DNA from: Kaistia adipata DSM 17808 | GTDB lineage: Bacteria; Pseudomonadota; Alphaproteobacteria; Rhizobiales; Kaistiaceae | Reading direction: 5' to 3' | Length of the DNA: 64,000 nucleotides | Assembly (NCBI RefSeq): GCF_000423225.1 | Contig: NZ_AUHO01000010.1 | Location: 496,001-560,000, forward strand | Shown here: in pieces, positions 45,273-53,825 of the stretch | Layout of the letters: the number at the start of each line of letters is the position of its first letter | How positions within the stretch are numbered: the first letter of the stretch is position 1 | Notes under the pieces: model-generated | The model's input: the letters and a program-made list of their open reading frames with translations, nothing else | The model's database searches: none | What the model was told of the DNA's origin: nothing | Program-made: the position numbers and the translations under genes

Positions 45273-46121
45273 ATGAAGATCGGTTTCAATCTCCTGCTCT
45301 GGACCGCCCATGTCGAACCCCGGCACTGGCCGATCCTCGAGGACCTGAAGCGCTGCGGCTATGACGGCGTCGAGATCCCGATCTTCGAGGGCACGCCGGA
45401 GCACTATGCGGAGCTCGGACGCGAGCTCGACCGGCTCGGCCTCGACCGCACCGTGATCGCGCTGTTCCCCGGCACCGAAATGAACCCGATCGGCGAAGAC
45501 GCCGCCCAGCAGGATGCGGCTCGCCGCCACATGCAGTGGATCCTCGATTGCTCCGCCGCCCTCGGCGCGAACGTCGTCGGTGGCCCCCTGCATTCGACGC
45601 TCGGCCATTTCTCCGGCGATGCGCCGACCGCCGTCGAACGCGAGCGCGGCATCACCTTCCACCGCGAGGCGGGCGACATGGCCAAGGCACGCGGCATCAC
45701 GCTGGTGCTGGAGGCGGTCAACCGCTTCGAATGCTATTTCGTCAACACGATGCACGATCTCGCCGGCTACCTGGCCGAGGTCGACCATCCCAATGTCGCC
45801 GGCATGTACGACACCTTCCACGCCAATATCGAGGAGAAGGATCCGCTGGCCGCCGTCACCGCCATCGCGCCGCATCTGGCGCATGTGCATGTTTCCGAGA
45901 ACGATCGCGGCACGCCCGGCAAGGGCCACATCGATTTCGCCAGCACGTTCAAGGCGCTGAAGGCGGTCGACTATGACGGCTGGATCACCATCGAGGCGTT
46001 CGGTCGCTCGATGCCGCTGCTCGCCGCGGCGACGCGCGTCTGGCGCGACCTCTTCCCCACCACGACCGAAGTCTACAGCGACGGCTACACGCTGATCCGT
46101 GACGGCTGGCGTGCCGCCTGA
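45273..46121 (+). CDS. Sugar isomerase/epimerase, D-tagatose/D-psicose 3-epimerase-like
   Basis: The 282-residue TIM-barrel protein (MKIGFNLLLWTAHVEPRHWP) resembles ketose 3-epimerases and hydroxypyruvate-isomerase-like enzymes: DGVEIPIFEGTPEHY, NVVGGPLHSTLGHFSG, LVLEAVNRFECYFVNT (metal-binding Glu), YDTFHANIEEK, HVHVSENDRGTPGKGHIDF and WITIEAFG with the second catalytic Glu. Mn2+ or Co2+ would be bound by the two Glu, the Asp and the His. It follows the binding-protein gene by 106 bases and is probably cotranscribed. Two isomerases in one operon suggest a route with two rearrangements. Confidence 0.88.
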   Translation: MKIGFNLLLWTAHVEPRHWPILEDLKRCGYDGVEIPIFEGTPEHYAELGRELDRLGLDRTVIALFPGTEMNPIGEDAAQQDAARRHMQWILDCSAALGANVVGGPLHSTLGHFSGDAPTAVERERGITFHREAGDMAKARGITLVLEAVNRFECYFVNTMHDLAGYLAEVDHPNVAGMYDTFHANIEEKDPLAAVTAIAPHLAHVHVSENDRGTPGKGHIDFASTFKALKAVDYDGWITIEAFGRSMPLLAAATRVWRDLFPTTTEVYSDGYTLIRDGWRAA

Positions 46122-46166
46122 ACTTGAACTTGAGAGCGGCCATCGACGCGCCGCGAGGGTATCTAC

Positions 46167-47720
46167 ATGAACGAGGCAGCCCCCATCTCTGCCCAGCCGC
46201 GGACGCTCGTCCTCAATGGCTCCGACAACATCGCCGTGGCGCTCGGCAATCTCGAGGCCGGCACGACGACGGCGCAGGGCGTCCAGATCACCCGCCGCGT
46301 GCCGCGCGGCCATAAATTCGCGCTCCGGCCGATCGCCGCCGGCGAGCCGGTCGTCAAGTTCGGCCAGATCATCGGCTTCGCGAAAACCGACATCGCGCCC
46401 GGTGACTGGGTGCACGAGCATAATTGCGGCATCGGCGAGGAGCACGGCGCCTTCGCGCGTGACTACGCCTTCGGCGAGGGCGTGGTGCCGACGCACTATG
46501 TGCCGGCGGCCGAGCAGGCGACCTTCCAGGGCTTCCGCCGCGCCAACGGCAAGGTGGGCACGCGCAACTATGTCGGCATCCTCACCTCGGTGAACTGCTC
46601 GACGACGGTCGCCGGCTTCATCGCCGCCGAGATCGAGCGCTCCGGCATCCTGAACGACTATCCGAACATCGACGGCATCGTCGCGCTGAAGCAGGCGAAT
46701 GGCTGCGTCATCGACTATCGCGGCGTCATCTTCGACACGCTGAAGCGCACCACCTGGGGCTATGCCACCAACCCGAACATGGGCGGCGTCGTCATGGTCG
46801 GCCTCGGCTGCGAGGGCTTCCAGATCCCGCGCTTCAAGGACGCCTACGGGATCGAGGAGAGCGAGACCTTCCGCACCATGACGATCCAGGAGGTCGGCGG
46901 CACGCGGAAGACGGTCGACGCCGGCGTCGAGGCGGTGAAGGCGATGCTGCCGATCGTCAACAGCGTCCAGCGCGAGACCGTGCCGGCGAGCGAGCTGATG
47001 CTCGCCCTGCAATGCGGCGGATCCGACGGCTATTCCGGCATCACCGCCAATCCGGCGCTCGGCGTCGCCGCCGATATCCTGGTCCGCAATGGCGGCACCG
47101 CGATCCTGTCCGAGACGCCCGAGATCTACGGCGCGGAGCATCTGCTCACTCGCCGCGCCGTCTCGCGCGAGATCGGCGAGAAGCTGGTCGACATCATCCA
47201 TTGGTGGGAGGACTACGCGCAGCGTAACCTCATGGAGATGAACAACAATCCGTCGCCCGGCAACAAGCAGGGCGGGTTGACGACCATTCTCGAGAAGTCG
47301 CTCGGGGCCGCTGCCAAGGGCGGCACCTCGCCGCTGACCGCCGTCTATGGCTATGCCGAGCCGGTGACCGAGAAGGGCTTCGTGTTCATGGACACGCCCG
47401 GCTACGACCCGGTCTCGGCGACGGGCCAGGTCGCCGGCGGCGCCAACATCCTCTGCTTCACCACGGGGCGCGGCTCCGCCTATGGCTGCAAGCCGACGCC
47501 ATCGATCAAGATCGCCACCAATTCCGAGATCTACGCCAAGATGATCGAGGACATGGATATCAATGGCGGCGACGTGCTCGACGGCAAGTCGCTCGAGGCG
47601 AAGGGGCAGGAGATCTTCGACGAGATCCTCGCGGTCGCCTCCGGCAAGCGCAGCAAGTCCGAGCTTCTCGGCTATGGCGACAACGAATTCGTGCCCTGGC
47701 AGATCGGCGCGACATTCTGA
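46167..47720 (+). CDS. UxaA/GarD-family altronate/galactarate-type dehydratase
   Basis: The 517-residue enzyme joins the small N-terminal SAF-like domain (about residues 1-100, with HEHNCGIGEEHGAF) to the large C-terminal dehydratase domain (GFRRANGKVGTRNYVGILTSVNCSTT, LALQCGGSDGYSGITANPALG, NNPSPGNKQGGLTTILEKSLG). Members dehydrate D-altronate, D-galactarate or related acids to 2-keto-3-deoxy acids using Fe2+. Hence the operon's sugar is likely oxidised or isomerised to an aldonate/aldarate before this step. It is 45 bases after the epimerase gene and the last gene of the operon in the window; no KDG kinase or aldolase follows. Confidence 0.92.
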   Translation: MNEAAPISAQPRTLVLNGSDNIAVALGNLEAGTTTAQGVQITRRVPRGHKFALRPIAAGEPVVKFGQIIGFAKTDIAPGDWVHEHNCGIGEEHGAFARDYAFGEGVVPTHYVPAAEQATFQGFRRANGKVGTRNYVGILTSVNCSTTVAGFIAAEIERSGILNDYPNIDGIVALKQANGCVIDYRGVIFDTLKRTTWGYATNPNMGGVVMVGLGCEGFQIPRFKDAYGIEESETFRTMTIQEVGGTRKTVDAGVEAVKAMLPIVNSVQRETVPASELMLALQCGGSDGYSGITANPALGVAADILVRNGGTAILSETPEIYGAEHLLTRRAVSREIGEKLVDIIHWWEDYAQRNLMEMNNNPSPGNKQGGLTTILEKSLGAAAKGGTSPLTAVYGYAEPVTEKGFVFMDTPGYDPVSATGQVAGGANILCFTTGRGSAYGCKPTPSIKIATNSEIYAKMIEDMDINGGDVLDGKSLEAKGQEIFDEILAVASGKRSKSELLGYGDNEFVPWQIGATF

Positions 47721-48018
47721 GGATCTTCGAACAGCGCGCGCGATGTAGACGCGGCGCGCCGGCGCGGAAGGCCTGCCGGGTTTGAGCCCGGTGTCGCACG
47801 CGCTCGGCCTCGCCGGCCGCGTCGGCCTCGCCGGCGCACTGCTGCCGCTCGTCCGGATCGTGGCGCTGGCCGGCTTGGAGCTGAAGAGGACCGGGATTCA
47901 GGCCTCAGTCCTCACCATGCTGACCTGGATGTATCCGAACGACGCGTGCATCCCGGTCCCCGAGCGCGGCGAGGGGATGCCTTGCCCGGCATGCCGGGCA
48001 TCGCTATCTAGGAGCGAT
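47721..48018. other. Intergenic region after uxaA-like gene, with an 18-base palindrome
   Basis: About 300 bases between the dehydratase gene and the riboswitch. A perfect palindrome TGCCCGGCATGCCGGGCA lies at 47983-48000 but is followed by no T run, so it is a weak terminator candidate at best. No coding frame here looks real; the apparent Leu/Ala-rich frame running through the region reads across the riboswitch and sugE in the wrong frame. Confidence 0.4.
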
Positions 48019-48067
48019 CGAGGAACGACCTCCCCATATCGGGAAAGCATGTCCGGGACGGCCCGGC
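48019..48067 (+). promoter_or_regulatory. Guanidine-II (mini-ykkC) riboswitch upstream of guanidinium exporter
   Basis: Two small hairpins fit the mini-ykkC class: GAGG-AACGA-CCTC (48020-48032) and CCGGG-ACGG-CCCGG (48053-48066), separated by 20 bases. Class members consist of two hairpins with ACGR loops that dimerise around guanidinium and expose the ribosome site. The second hairpin matches exactly; the first has a five-base loop with an additional A, or a bulge. The AGGAGG of sugE starts nine bases after the second stem, and the controlled gene is a SugE/Gdx, the expected target. The call is from pattern reading; a covariance search would settle it. Confidence 0.8.
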
Positions 48068-48085
48068 CCATCGAAGGAGGGCCGC

Positions 48086-48403
48086 ATGGCCTGGGTTTAT
48101 CTTGTTCTCGCCGGTATCTTCGAGGTCGTCTGGGCGTCGGCGATGAAGCAGTCGGACGGCTTCACCAAGCTCTGGCCGAGCGTCGTCACCATCGTCACGA
48201 TGATCATCAGCTTCGCGCTGCTGTCGATCTCGATGAAGTCGCTGCCGCTCGGCACGGCCTATGCGATCTGGACCGGCATCGGCGCCGTCGGCGCCTTCTG
48301 CGTCGGCATCTTCTGGCTCGGCGAGGCCGCCTCGCTGTTCCGGATCGTCAGCGTCGCGCTGATCCTGTCCGGCCTGATCGGCCTCAAGCTCTCGACCCAC
48401 TGA
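48086..48403 (+). CDS. sugE: Guanidinium exporter (SugE/Gdx, small multidrug resistance family)
   Basis: The 105-residue protein has four membrane spans and aligns by eye with E. coli SugE/Gdx: MAWVYLVLAGIFEVVWASAMK with the essential Glu13, MKSLPLGTAYAIWTGIGAVGA, and the ending LSGLIGLKLSTH, identical to SugE at the last residues. Gdx proteins are proton-coupled dual-topology exporters of guanidinium. AGGAGG lies five bases before the ATG, directly after the two-hairpin riboswitch. The gene stands alone. Confidence 0.95.
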   Translation: MAWVYLVLAGIFEVVWASAMKQSDGFTKLWPSVVTIVTMIISFALLSISMKSLPLGTAYAIWTGIGAVGAFCVGIFWLGEAASLFRIVSVALILSGLIGLKLSTH

Positions 48404-48486
48404 TCGCGCGGGGCGCGGGGCCCTCGCCCCGCGTCTCCATTCTCCGATAGGCGCGCGCCGACGATCCGGCGCCGCTGCCGGCTCCG

Positions 48487-48813
48487 TCAGCGGACGGAGG
48501 AATAGGCCGTCGGCTGCAGGAACGAAGCCGCGACATTGGCGACGATCAGGCCGTCCTTCTCGCTCTCGGCGCGGGCGGCCTGCCATTCGGGATCGGCCAT
48601 GAAGGCGCCCCACTTCTGTTCGCGCTCGGCCAGGCTTTCCCAGGCGATCAGATAGGTCAGGTCGTTGTTGGCCGGGCCGATCAGCGTCGTCCAGAAGCCG
48701 GCCTGGCGGATGCCGTGCTTGTCCCAGAGCCGCAGCGTGTCCTTCTGGAAGCGGTTCTGCAGCGCGGGCAGGCGGCCGGGCAGGCAGGAATAGACGCGCA
48801 ATTCGTAGATCAT
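48487..48813 (-). CDS. NIPSNAP-family protein
   Basis: The 108-residue product (MIYELRVYSCLPGRLPALQN) has the ferredoxin-like alpha/beta-barrel fold of NIPSNAP proteins: YELRVYxxxPGxLPALxNRF, then GFWTTLIGPANNDLTYLIAWESLAEREQKWGAFMADPEW, a highly characteristic pattern. GGAG lies six bases before ATG 48813, so the 26 codons upstream are not used. Function in bacteria is unclear. It is convergent with sugE. Confidence 0.9.
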   Translation of the reverse strand: MIYELRVYSCLPGRLPALQNRFQKDTLRLWDKHGIRQAGFWTTLIGPANNDLTYLIAWESLAEREQKWGAFMADPEWQAARAESEKDGLIVANVAASFLQPTAYSSVR

Positions 48814-49052
48814 TCGCTTCTCCGGCAGGTTCTGGCTCTGGAATTCTGTTTCGGCGGGACGACTTGCGGTCGAGACAAGCCCAATCGACACCCCGATGCA
48901 AGGTTCTTCGGGCGCCGCCTTGCCGTGTCGTGAACCTGATCATAATCGTTCTAAACTGACATGACGTTGCGGGATGTGTTAGCTTGCCGGCGGAGCGCTC
49001 CGTCCGGGGCAGTGAGCCCGGAGCGACGGATGCAAGCTCCTGGGAGGCGGCA

Positions 49053-49442
49053 ATGATCTTGCGGAGCTTGGGCGTGATGCTGGCCCTGGTCGCGATTCCG
49101 GCGGCGGCGGCCGCGGATGGCGACGCGGCGCTCGGCCAGAAGGTGTTTCTGAAGTGCAAGGCCTGTCACCAGATCGGCGAGAACGCCAAGAACGCCGTCG
49201 GGCCGGAGCTGAACGGCCTGTTCGGCCGTCATTCGGGCTCGGTGGCGGGCTACAAGTATTCGGACGCCAACAAGAATTCCGGCATCGTCTGGGACGAGAC
49301 GGTGTTCCGCGAATACATCCATAATCCGAAGGCGAAGGTTCCCGGCACCAAGATGGCCTTCCCGGGCATCAAGGACGACAAGGACATCGACAACCTCATC
49401 GCCTACATCAAGCAGTTCGGTCCGGACGGAAAGCAGATGTGA
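49053..49442 (+). CDS. Class I c-type cytochrome
   Basis: A 129-residue periplasmic electron carrier: signal sequence MILRSLGVMLALVAIPAAAA, heme motif CKACH (Cys35, Cys38, His39), GPELNGLFGR, and the distal methionine in GTKMAFPGIKDDKDIDNLIAYIK. The pattern is that of cytochrome c2/c-550. GGAGGCGG precedes the ATG at 49053. It lies 200 bases upstream of the oxidase genes and may donate electrons to them, though a separate promoter is likely. An AT-rich sequence at 48939-48957 upstream is discussed in the findings. Confidence 0.93.
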   Translation: MILRSLGVMLALVAIPAAAAADGDAALGQKVFLKCKACHQIGENAKNAVGPELNGLFGRHSGSVAGYKYSDANKNSGIVWDETVFREYIHNPKAKVPGTKMAFPGIKDDKDIDNLIAYIKQFGPDGKQM

Positions 49443-49646
49443 GGCGCTTCGCCCGGCGCGGCCGGGTGCGGCAGCCGGGCCCGGTCCGCTTGGATCGGGT
49501 CCGGATCGGGATTAAGGTAGAAGAAGCAGAAAAAGGATGGTCGCCGGCGCCAAACGGCGCATCGACGACAGGAAGCGTATCCACTTCATTCTGATCATGG
49601 CGGGGCCGACCTTCGACAGGGGCTCCTCGGCTGGGATGAAAAAGGA

Positions 49647-50489
49647 ATGCTGATCGCGATAATCCTTGCTCTGGTGGTCGCCGGCTCGATTCTGTTCCAT
49701 GTCCTGAGCCCGTGGTGGTTCACGCCGATCGCGTCGAACTGGGGCTATATCGACGACACCATCAACCTGACCTTCTGGATCACCGGCGCCGTCTTCGCCG
49801 CGGTCGTGCTGTTCATGGCCTATTGCGTCTGGCGCTTCCGCCACCGGCCGGGCCATCGCGCCGCCTATGAGCCGGAGAACAAGCGGCTCGAGACCTGGCT
49901 CGCCGTCGTCACCGGCGTCGGCGTCGCCGCCATGCTGGCGCCGGGCCTCGTCGTCTGGGGCCAGTACATCACGGTGCCGGCGGGCGCCGCCTCGGTCGAG
50001 GTCGTCGGCCAGCAATGGCAGTGGGCCTACCGGCTGCCGGGCAAGGACGGGCGCCTCGGCGTCGCCGACACCCGCGCCGTCAGCGCCGAGAACCCGATCG
50101 GCATCGATCCCAACGATCCGGCCGGCCAGGACGATATCGTCGTGCAGGGTGGCGAGATCCATCTGCCGGTCGGCAAGCCGGTAGCGTTGCTGCTGCGCTC
50201 GGTCGACGCGGTGCATAATTTCTTCGTGCCCGAGTTCCGCGCCAAGATGGACATGATCCCGGGCTCGGTCACCTATTACTGGGTGACGCCGACCCGCACC
50301 GGCACCTTCGAGGTGCTGTGCGCCGAGCTCTGCGGCGTCGGCCATCCCTACATGCGCGGCACGGTCGTGGTCGAGGCGGAGGCGGACTACCAGGCCTGGC
50401 TCGACCAGCAGCAGACCTTCAAGCAACTGACGACGCCGGCCACGACGAGCGCGCTTGAGACGCGCGCCGGCGCGCGCCCGCCGCTCTAG
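49647..50489 (+). CDS. coxM: Cytochrome c oxidase subunit II (CoxM-like)
   Basis: The CuA-bearing subunit of an alternative terminal oxidase. The 280-residue protein has an N-terminal span without a lipobox, a second span (TWLAVVTGVGVAAMLAPGLVVWG), and the periplasmic cupredoxin domain with the CuA ligands: HNFFVPEFRAKMDMIPG and CAELCGVGHPYM (two Cys, His, Met near residues 224-235). The Pro/Ala-rich C-terminus lacks a fused cytochrome c domain, unlike caa3 subunits. Order and sizes of the five genes correspond to coxMNOP of Bradyrhizobium japonicum, an alternative CuA oxidase. The ribosome site is weak. Confidence 0.92.
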   Translation: MLIAIILALVVAGSILFHVLSPWWFTPIASNWGYIDDTINLTFWITGAVFAAVVLFMAYCVWRFRHRPGHRAAYEPENKRLETWLAVVTGVGVAAMLAPGLVVWGQYITVPAGAASVEVVGQQWQWAYRLPGKDGRLGVADTRAVSAENPIGIDPNDPAGQDDIVVQGGEIHLPVGKPVALLLRSVDAVHNFFVPEFRAKMDMIPGSVTYYWVTPTRTGTFEVLCAELCGVGHPYMRGTVVVEAEADYQAWLDQQQTFKQLTTPATTSALETRAGARPPL

Positions 50490-50583
50490 CGCGGGCGAGG
50501 GGAATTCGCTGGCGCGGTCCGTTCGCGCCGGCGGCAAGAGGCGGGGGCAAGGCCGCCCTCGGAACCGAGCGAGGTGACGCCTG

Positions 50584-52368
50584 ATGGTGGATCTGACGCA
50601 TGGCGGTGACGGACATGCCGCGGGGCATGCCGGGGAACTGGAGCTCTACCACCCGACCAGCTGGGTGACGAAATACGTCTTCTCGCAGGACGCCAAGGTG
50701 ATCGCCATCCAGTACGGCACGACGGCGATGGCGATCGGCCTGGTGGCGCTGGTGCTCTCGTGGCTGATGCGCATCCAGCTCGCCTATCCGGGCGCGCTGC
50801 CCTTCATCGACGCCGACCGCTACTACCAGTTCATCACCATGCACGGCATGATCATGGTGGTGTATCTGCTCACCGCCGTCTTCCTCGGCGGCTTCGGCAA
50901 CTACCTGATCCCGCTGATGCTCGGCGCGCGGGACATGATGTTCCCGTATCTGAACATGCTCTCCTATTGGATCTACCTGCTCGCCGTTCTCGTGCTCGCG
51001 GCCGGATTCTTCGTGCCCGGCGGGCCGACCGGGGCGGGCTGGACGCTCTATCCGCCGCAGGCGATCCTCGCCAACACGCCCGGCCAGCAATGGGGCATCA
51101 TCATCATGCTGGTGTCGCTGATGCTGTTCATCATCGGCTTCACCATGGGCGGCCTCAACTATGTCGTCACGGTGCTGCAGGGCCGCACCAAGGGCATGAC
51201 GCTGATGCGCATGCCGCTCACCGTCTGGGGCATCTTCACCGCCACCGTGATGGCGCTGCTCGCCTTCCCGGCGCTGTTCGTCGGCGCCGTCATGATGCTG
51301 TTCGACCGGCTGTTCGGCACCAGCTTCTTCATGCCGTCGATCATCGCCATGGGCGAGCCGCTCGACACCGCCGGCGGCAGCCCGATCCTGTTCCAGCACC
51401 TGTTCTGGTTCTTCGGCCATCCCGAGGTCTACATCGTCGCGTTGCCCGCCTTCGGCATCGTCTCCGACCTGATCAGCACCCATGCCCGCAAGAACATCTT
51501 CGGCTACCGGATGATGGTATGGGCGATCGTCATCATCGGCGCGCTCTCCTTCGTCGTCTGGGCCCACCACATGTATGTGAGCGGCATGAATCCGGGCTTC
51601 GGCTTCTTCTTCGCCACGACGACGCTGATCATCGCCGTGCCGACGGCGCTCAAGGTCTACAACTGGGTGCTGACGCTGTGGCGCGGCGACATCCACTTCA
51701 CCGTGCCGATGCTGTTCGCGCTCGGCTTCATCGTCACCTTCGTCAATGGCGGCCTGACCGGGCTGTTCCTCGGCAATGTCGTCGTCGACGTGCCGCTCTC
51801 CGACACCATGTTCGTGGTGGCGCATTTCCACATGGTGATGGGCGTCGCGCCGATCCTCGTGATCTTCGGCGCGATCTATCACTGGTACCCGAAGATGACA
51901 GGCCGCATGCTGAACGACGCGATGGGCAAGATCCACTTCTGGGTGACGTTCCTCGGCGCCTATGCCGTGTTCTTCCCGATGCACTATCTCGGCCTGCTCG
52001 GCGTGCCGCGGCGCTATTTCGAATCCGGCGACATCAGCTTCGTGCCGCCCTCGGCGCACACGCTGAACGAGTTCATGACCATCGCGGCGCTGATCGTCGG
52101 CGCGGCGCAGATGCTGTTCCTGTTCAATCTCGTCTGGAGCCTGCGGCACGGCAAGCCGTCCGGCGGCAATCCGTGGGGCGCCACCACGCTCGAATGGCAG
52201 ACGCCCGAGACGCCGCCGCCGCACGGCAACTGGGGCGCCGAGCGGCCGGTCGTCTACCGCTGGGCCTATGACTACAGCGTGCCCGGCATGGCCAAGGATT
52301 TCCTGGCGCAGAACGATCCCGGTCCCGGCGCAGCCGCCGCGGCCCCGGTCGGGGAGGGCGCGCGGTGA
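50584..52368 (+). CDS. coxN: Cytochrome c oxidase subunit I (CoxN-like)
   Basis: The catalytic heme-copper subunit, 594 residues, twelve spans. Ligands and motifs are visible: His of the low-spin heme in MHGMIMVVYLL, WFFGHPEVYIVALP with the CuB His, the proton-channel Glu and the Tyr of the His-Tyr cross-link (A-type oxidase), WAHHMY (CuB His pair), and VVAHFHMVMG (heme His residues). Electrons arrive from CuA of subunit II. The C-terminal 60 residues form a Pro-rich cytoplasmic end. It follows coxM by 94 bases; its stop overlaps the next start by four bases (GTGA). Confidence 0.96.
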   Translation: MVDLTHGGDGHAAGHAGELELYHPTSWVTKYVFSQDAKVIAIQYGTTAMAIGLVALVLSWLMRIQLAYPGALPFIDADRYYQFITMHGMIMVVYLLTAVFLGGFGNYLIPLMLGARDMMFPYLNMLSYWIYLLAVLVLAAGFFVPGGPTGAGWTLYPPQAILANTPGQQWGIIIMLVSLMLFIIGFTMGGLNYVVTVLQGRTKGMTLMRMPLTVWGIFTATVMALLAFPALFVGAVMMLFDRLFGTSFFMPSIIAMGEPLDTAGGSPILFQHLFWFFGHPEVYIVALPAFGIVSDLISTHARKNIFGYRMMVWAIVIIGALSFVVWAHHMYVSGMNPGFGFFFATTTLIIAVPTALKVYNWVLTLWRGDIHFTVPMLFALGFIVTFVNGGLTGLFLGNVVVDVPLSDTMFVVAHFHMVMGVAPILVIFGAIYHWYPKMTGRMLNDAMGKIHFWVTFLGAYAVFFPMHYLGLLGVPRRYFESGDISFVPPSAHTLNEFMTIAALIVGAAQMLFLFNLVWSLRHGKPSGGNPWGATTLEWQTPETPPPHGNWGAERPVVYRWAYDYSVPGMAKDFLAQNDPGPGAAAAAPVGEGAR

Positions 52369-53069
52369 GCGTCATCCTCGTCTTCCTGCTGGCGGTCGTC
52401 ATCGTCGTCTTTGCCTGGCTGGTCCGCCAGGGCCTGTTCTCGAAACCCTGGCTCGAGGTCGGCGTCGCCGGCGGCGTGCCGATCGTCGAGCCGTCGGCGC
52501 CGAAAGCGGCGCGGGTCGGGCTGGCGGTGTTCCTGGTCGTCGTCGGGTCGCTCTTCGCGCTCACCGTCAGCGCCTATCTGATGCGCGCCGGCTTGGGCGA
52601 CTGGCGGCCCGTGCGCCTGCCCGGCATCCTCTATGTCAACACCTTCACGCTCCTCGTTAGCAGCCTGGCGCTGGAGACGGCGCGGACGGGCGCGCGGCGC
52701 GGCGACTTCGACAGCGTGCGCACCGGGCTCATCGCCGGCGGCTTCACGGCGCTCCTGTTCCTGGTCGGCCAGCTCGTCGCCTGGCGGCAGCTGAACGAGG
52801 AGGGCTATTACCTCGCCAGCAATCCGGCCAACGCCTTCTTCTATCTCGTCACCGCGCTGCACGGCGTGCATGTCGCGGGCGGGCTGGTGGCGCTCGGCCG
52901 GGTGACGGGGCGGATGCTCAGGGGGGCCGGTGTCGCCGCGCTGCGGACCGGCGTCGGGCTCTGCGCCACCTACTGGCACGCGCTTCTCCTGATCTGGCTG
53001 GTGCTGCTCGGGCTGCTGACGAGCTGGATCGGCGATTTCATCCTGATCTGCCGTCAGCTGCTTTCATAG
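52365..53069 (+). CDS. coxO: Heme-copper oxidase subunit III-like protein (CoxO-like)
   Basis: The first of two subunit III-type proteins, 234 residues and about seven spans. The C-terminal half has the subunit III feature set: AFFYLVTALHGVHVAGGLVALG and ATYWHALLLIWLVLLGLL, with the conserved His residues of the lipid-binding cleft. GTG 52365 overlaps the coxN stop, showing coupling. Its N-terminus is unlike ordinary CtaE, in line with CoxO of Bradyrhizobium. Its exact duty, stability or proton uptake, is inferred. Confidence 0.87.
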   Translation: MSVILVFLLAVVIVVFAWLVRQGLFSKPWLEVGVAGGVPIVEPSAPKAARVGLAVFLVVVGSLFALTVSAYLMRAGLGDWRPVRLPGILYVNTFTLLVSSLALETARTGARRGDFDSVRTGLIAGGFTALLFLVGQLVAWRQLNEEGYYLASNPANAFFYLVTALHGVHVAGGLVALGRVTGRMLRGAGVAALRTGVGLCATYWHALLLIWLVLLGLLTSWIGDFILICRQLLS

Positions 53070-53078
53070 GAGGCGGGC

Positions 53079-53816
53079 ATGGTGGAACATCTGGCGGACG
53101 ACCGCATCATGCAGGACGGCCCCGCCGCCGCCGGCGGCAAGCCGGGGTGGCGCGGCTTCGTCGCCGACTGGGCCTCGGACCAGAGCTCGTTCAAGGGCGT
53201 GTCCTGGGGCAAGGCGATGATGTGGGTGTTCCTGCTCTCCGACACCTTCGTCTTCGGCTGCTTCCTCGTCGCCTACATGACGGCGCGGATGTCGACGGTC
53301 GTGCCCTGGCCCAATCCGAGCGAGGTGTTCGCGCTCGAGATCGCCGGCACCTCCGTGCCGCTGATCCTGATCGCGATCATGACCTTCGTGCTGATCTCGA
53401 GCAGCGGCACCATGGCGCTCGCCGTGCACTACGGCTATCTGCGCGACCGCCGCAAGGCGGGGATGCTGATGCTCGCGACGGCCTTTCTCGGGGCCTGCTT
53501 CGTCGGCATGCAGGCGTTCGAATGGACGAAGCTGATCCATGAGGGCGTGCGGCCGTGGGGAAACCCGTGGGGCGCGGCGCAGTTCGGCTCCACCTTCTTC
53601 ATGATCACCGGCTTTCACGGCACGCATGTCACCTTCGGCGTGATCTTCCTGCTGATCCTGGCGCGCAAGGTGCTGCGCGGCGATTTCGAGACGGGCCGGC
53701 GCGGCTTCTTCACCAGCCGGCGCGGCCAGTACGAATCCGTCGAGATCATGGGTCTCTACTGGCACTTCGTCGATCTGGTCTGGGTCTTCATCTTCGCCTT
53801 TTTCTACCTCTGGTAG
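53079..53816 (+). CDS. coxP: Cytochrome c oxidase subunit III (CoxP-like)
   Basis: The second subunit III, 245 residues: WGKAMMWVFLLSDTFVFGCFLVAY, ITGFHGTHVTFGVIFLLILA and VEIMGLYWHFVDLVWVFIFAFFYLW, all standard subunit III signatures, including the Glu in span III (QAFEWTKL). GGAGG precedes the ATG, nine bases after coxO ends. Presence of two subunit III proteins is the recognisable feature of coxMNOP. Confidence 0.93.
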   Translation: MVEHLADDRIMQDGPAAAGGKPGWRGFVADWASDQSSFKGVSWGKAMMWVFLLSDTFVFGCFLVAYMTARMSTVVPWPNPSEVFALEIAGTSVPLILIAIMTFVLISSSGTMALAVHYGYLRDRRKAGMLMLATAFLGACFVGMQAFEWTKLIHEGVRPWGNPWGAAQFGSTFFMITGFHGTHVTFGVIFLLILARKVLRGDFETGRRGFFTSRRGQYESVEIMGLYWHFVDLVWVFIFAFFYLW

Positions 53817-53825
53817 GAGATTCGC

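Noticed and set aside
47983-48000. Perfect palindrome TGCCCGGCATGCCGGGCA as terminator
   Set aside because: No T run follows and it lies 260 bases after the dehydratase gene; kept only as part of the intergenic description.
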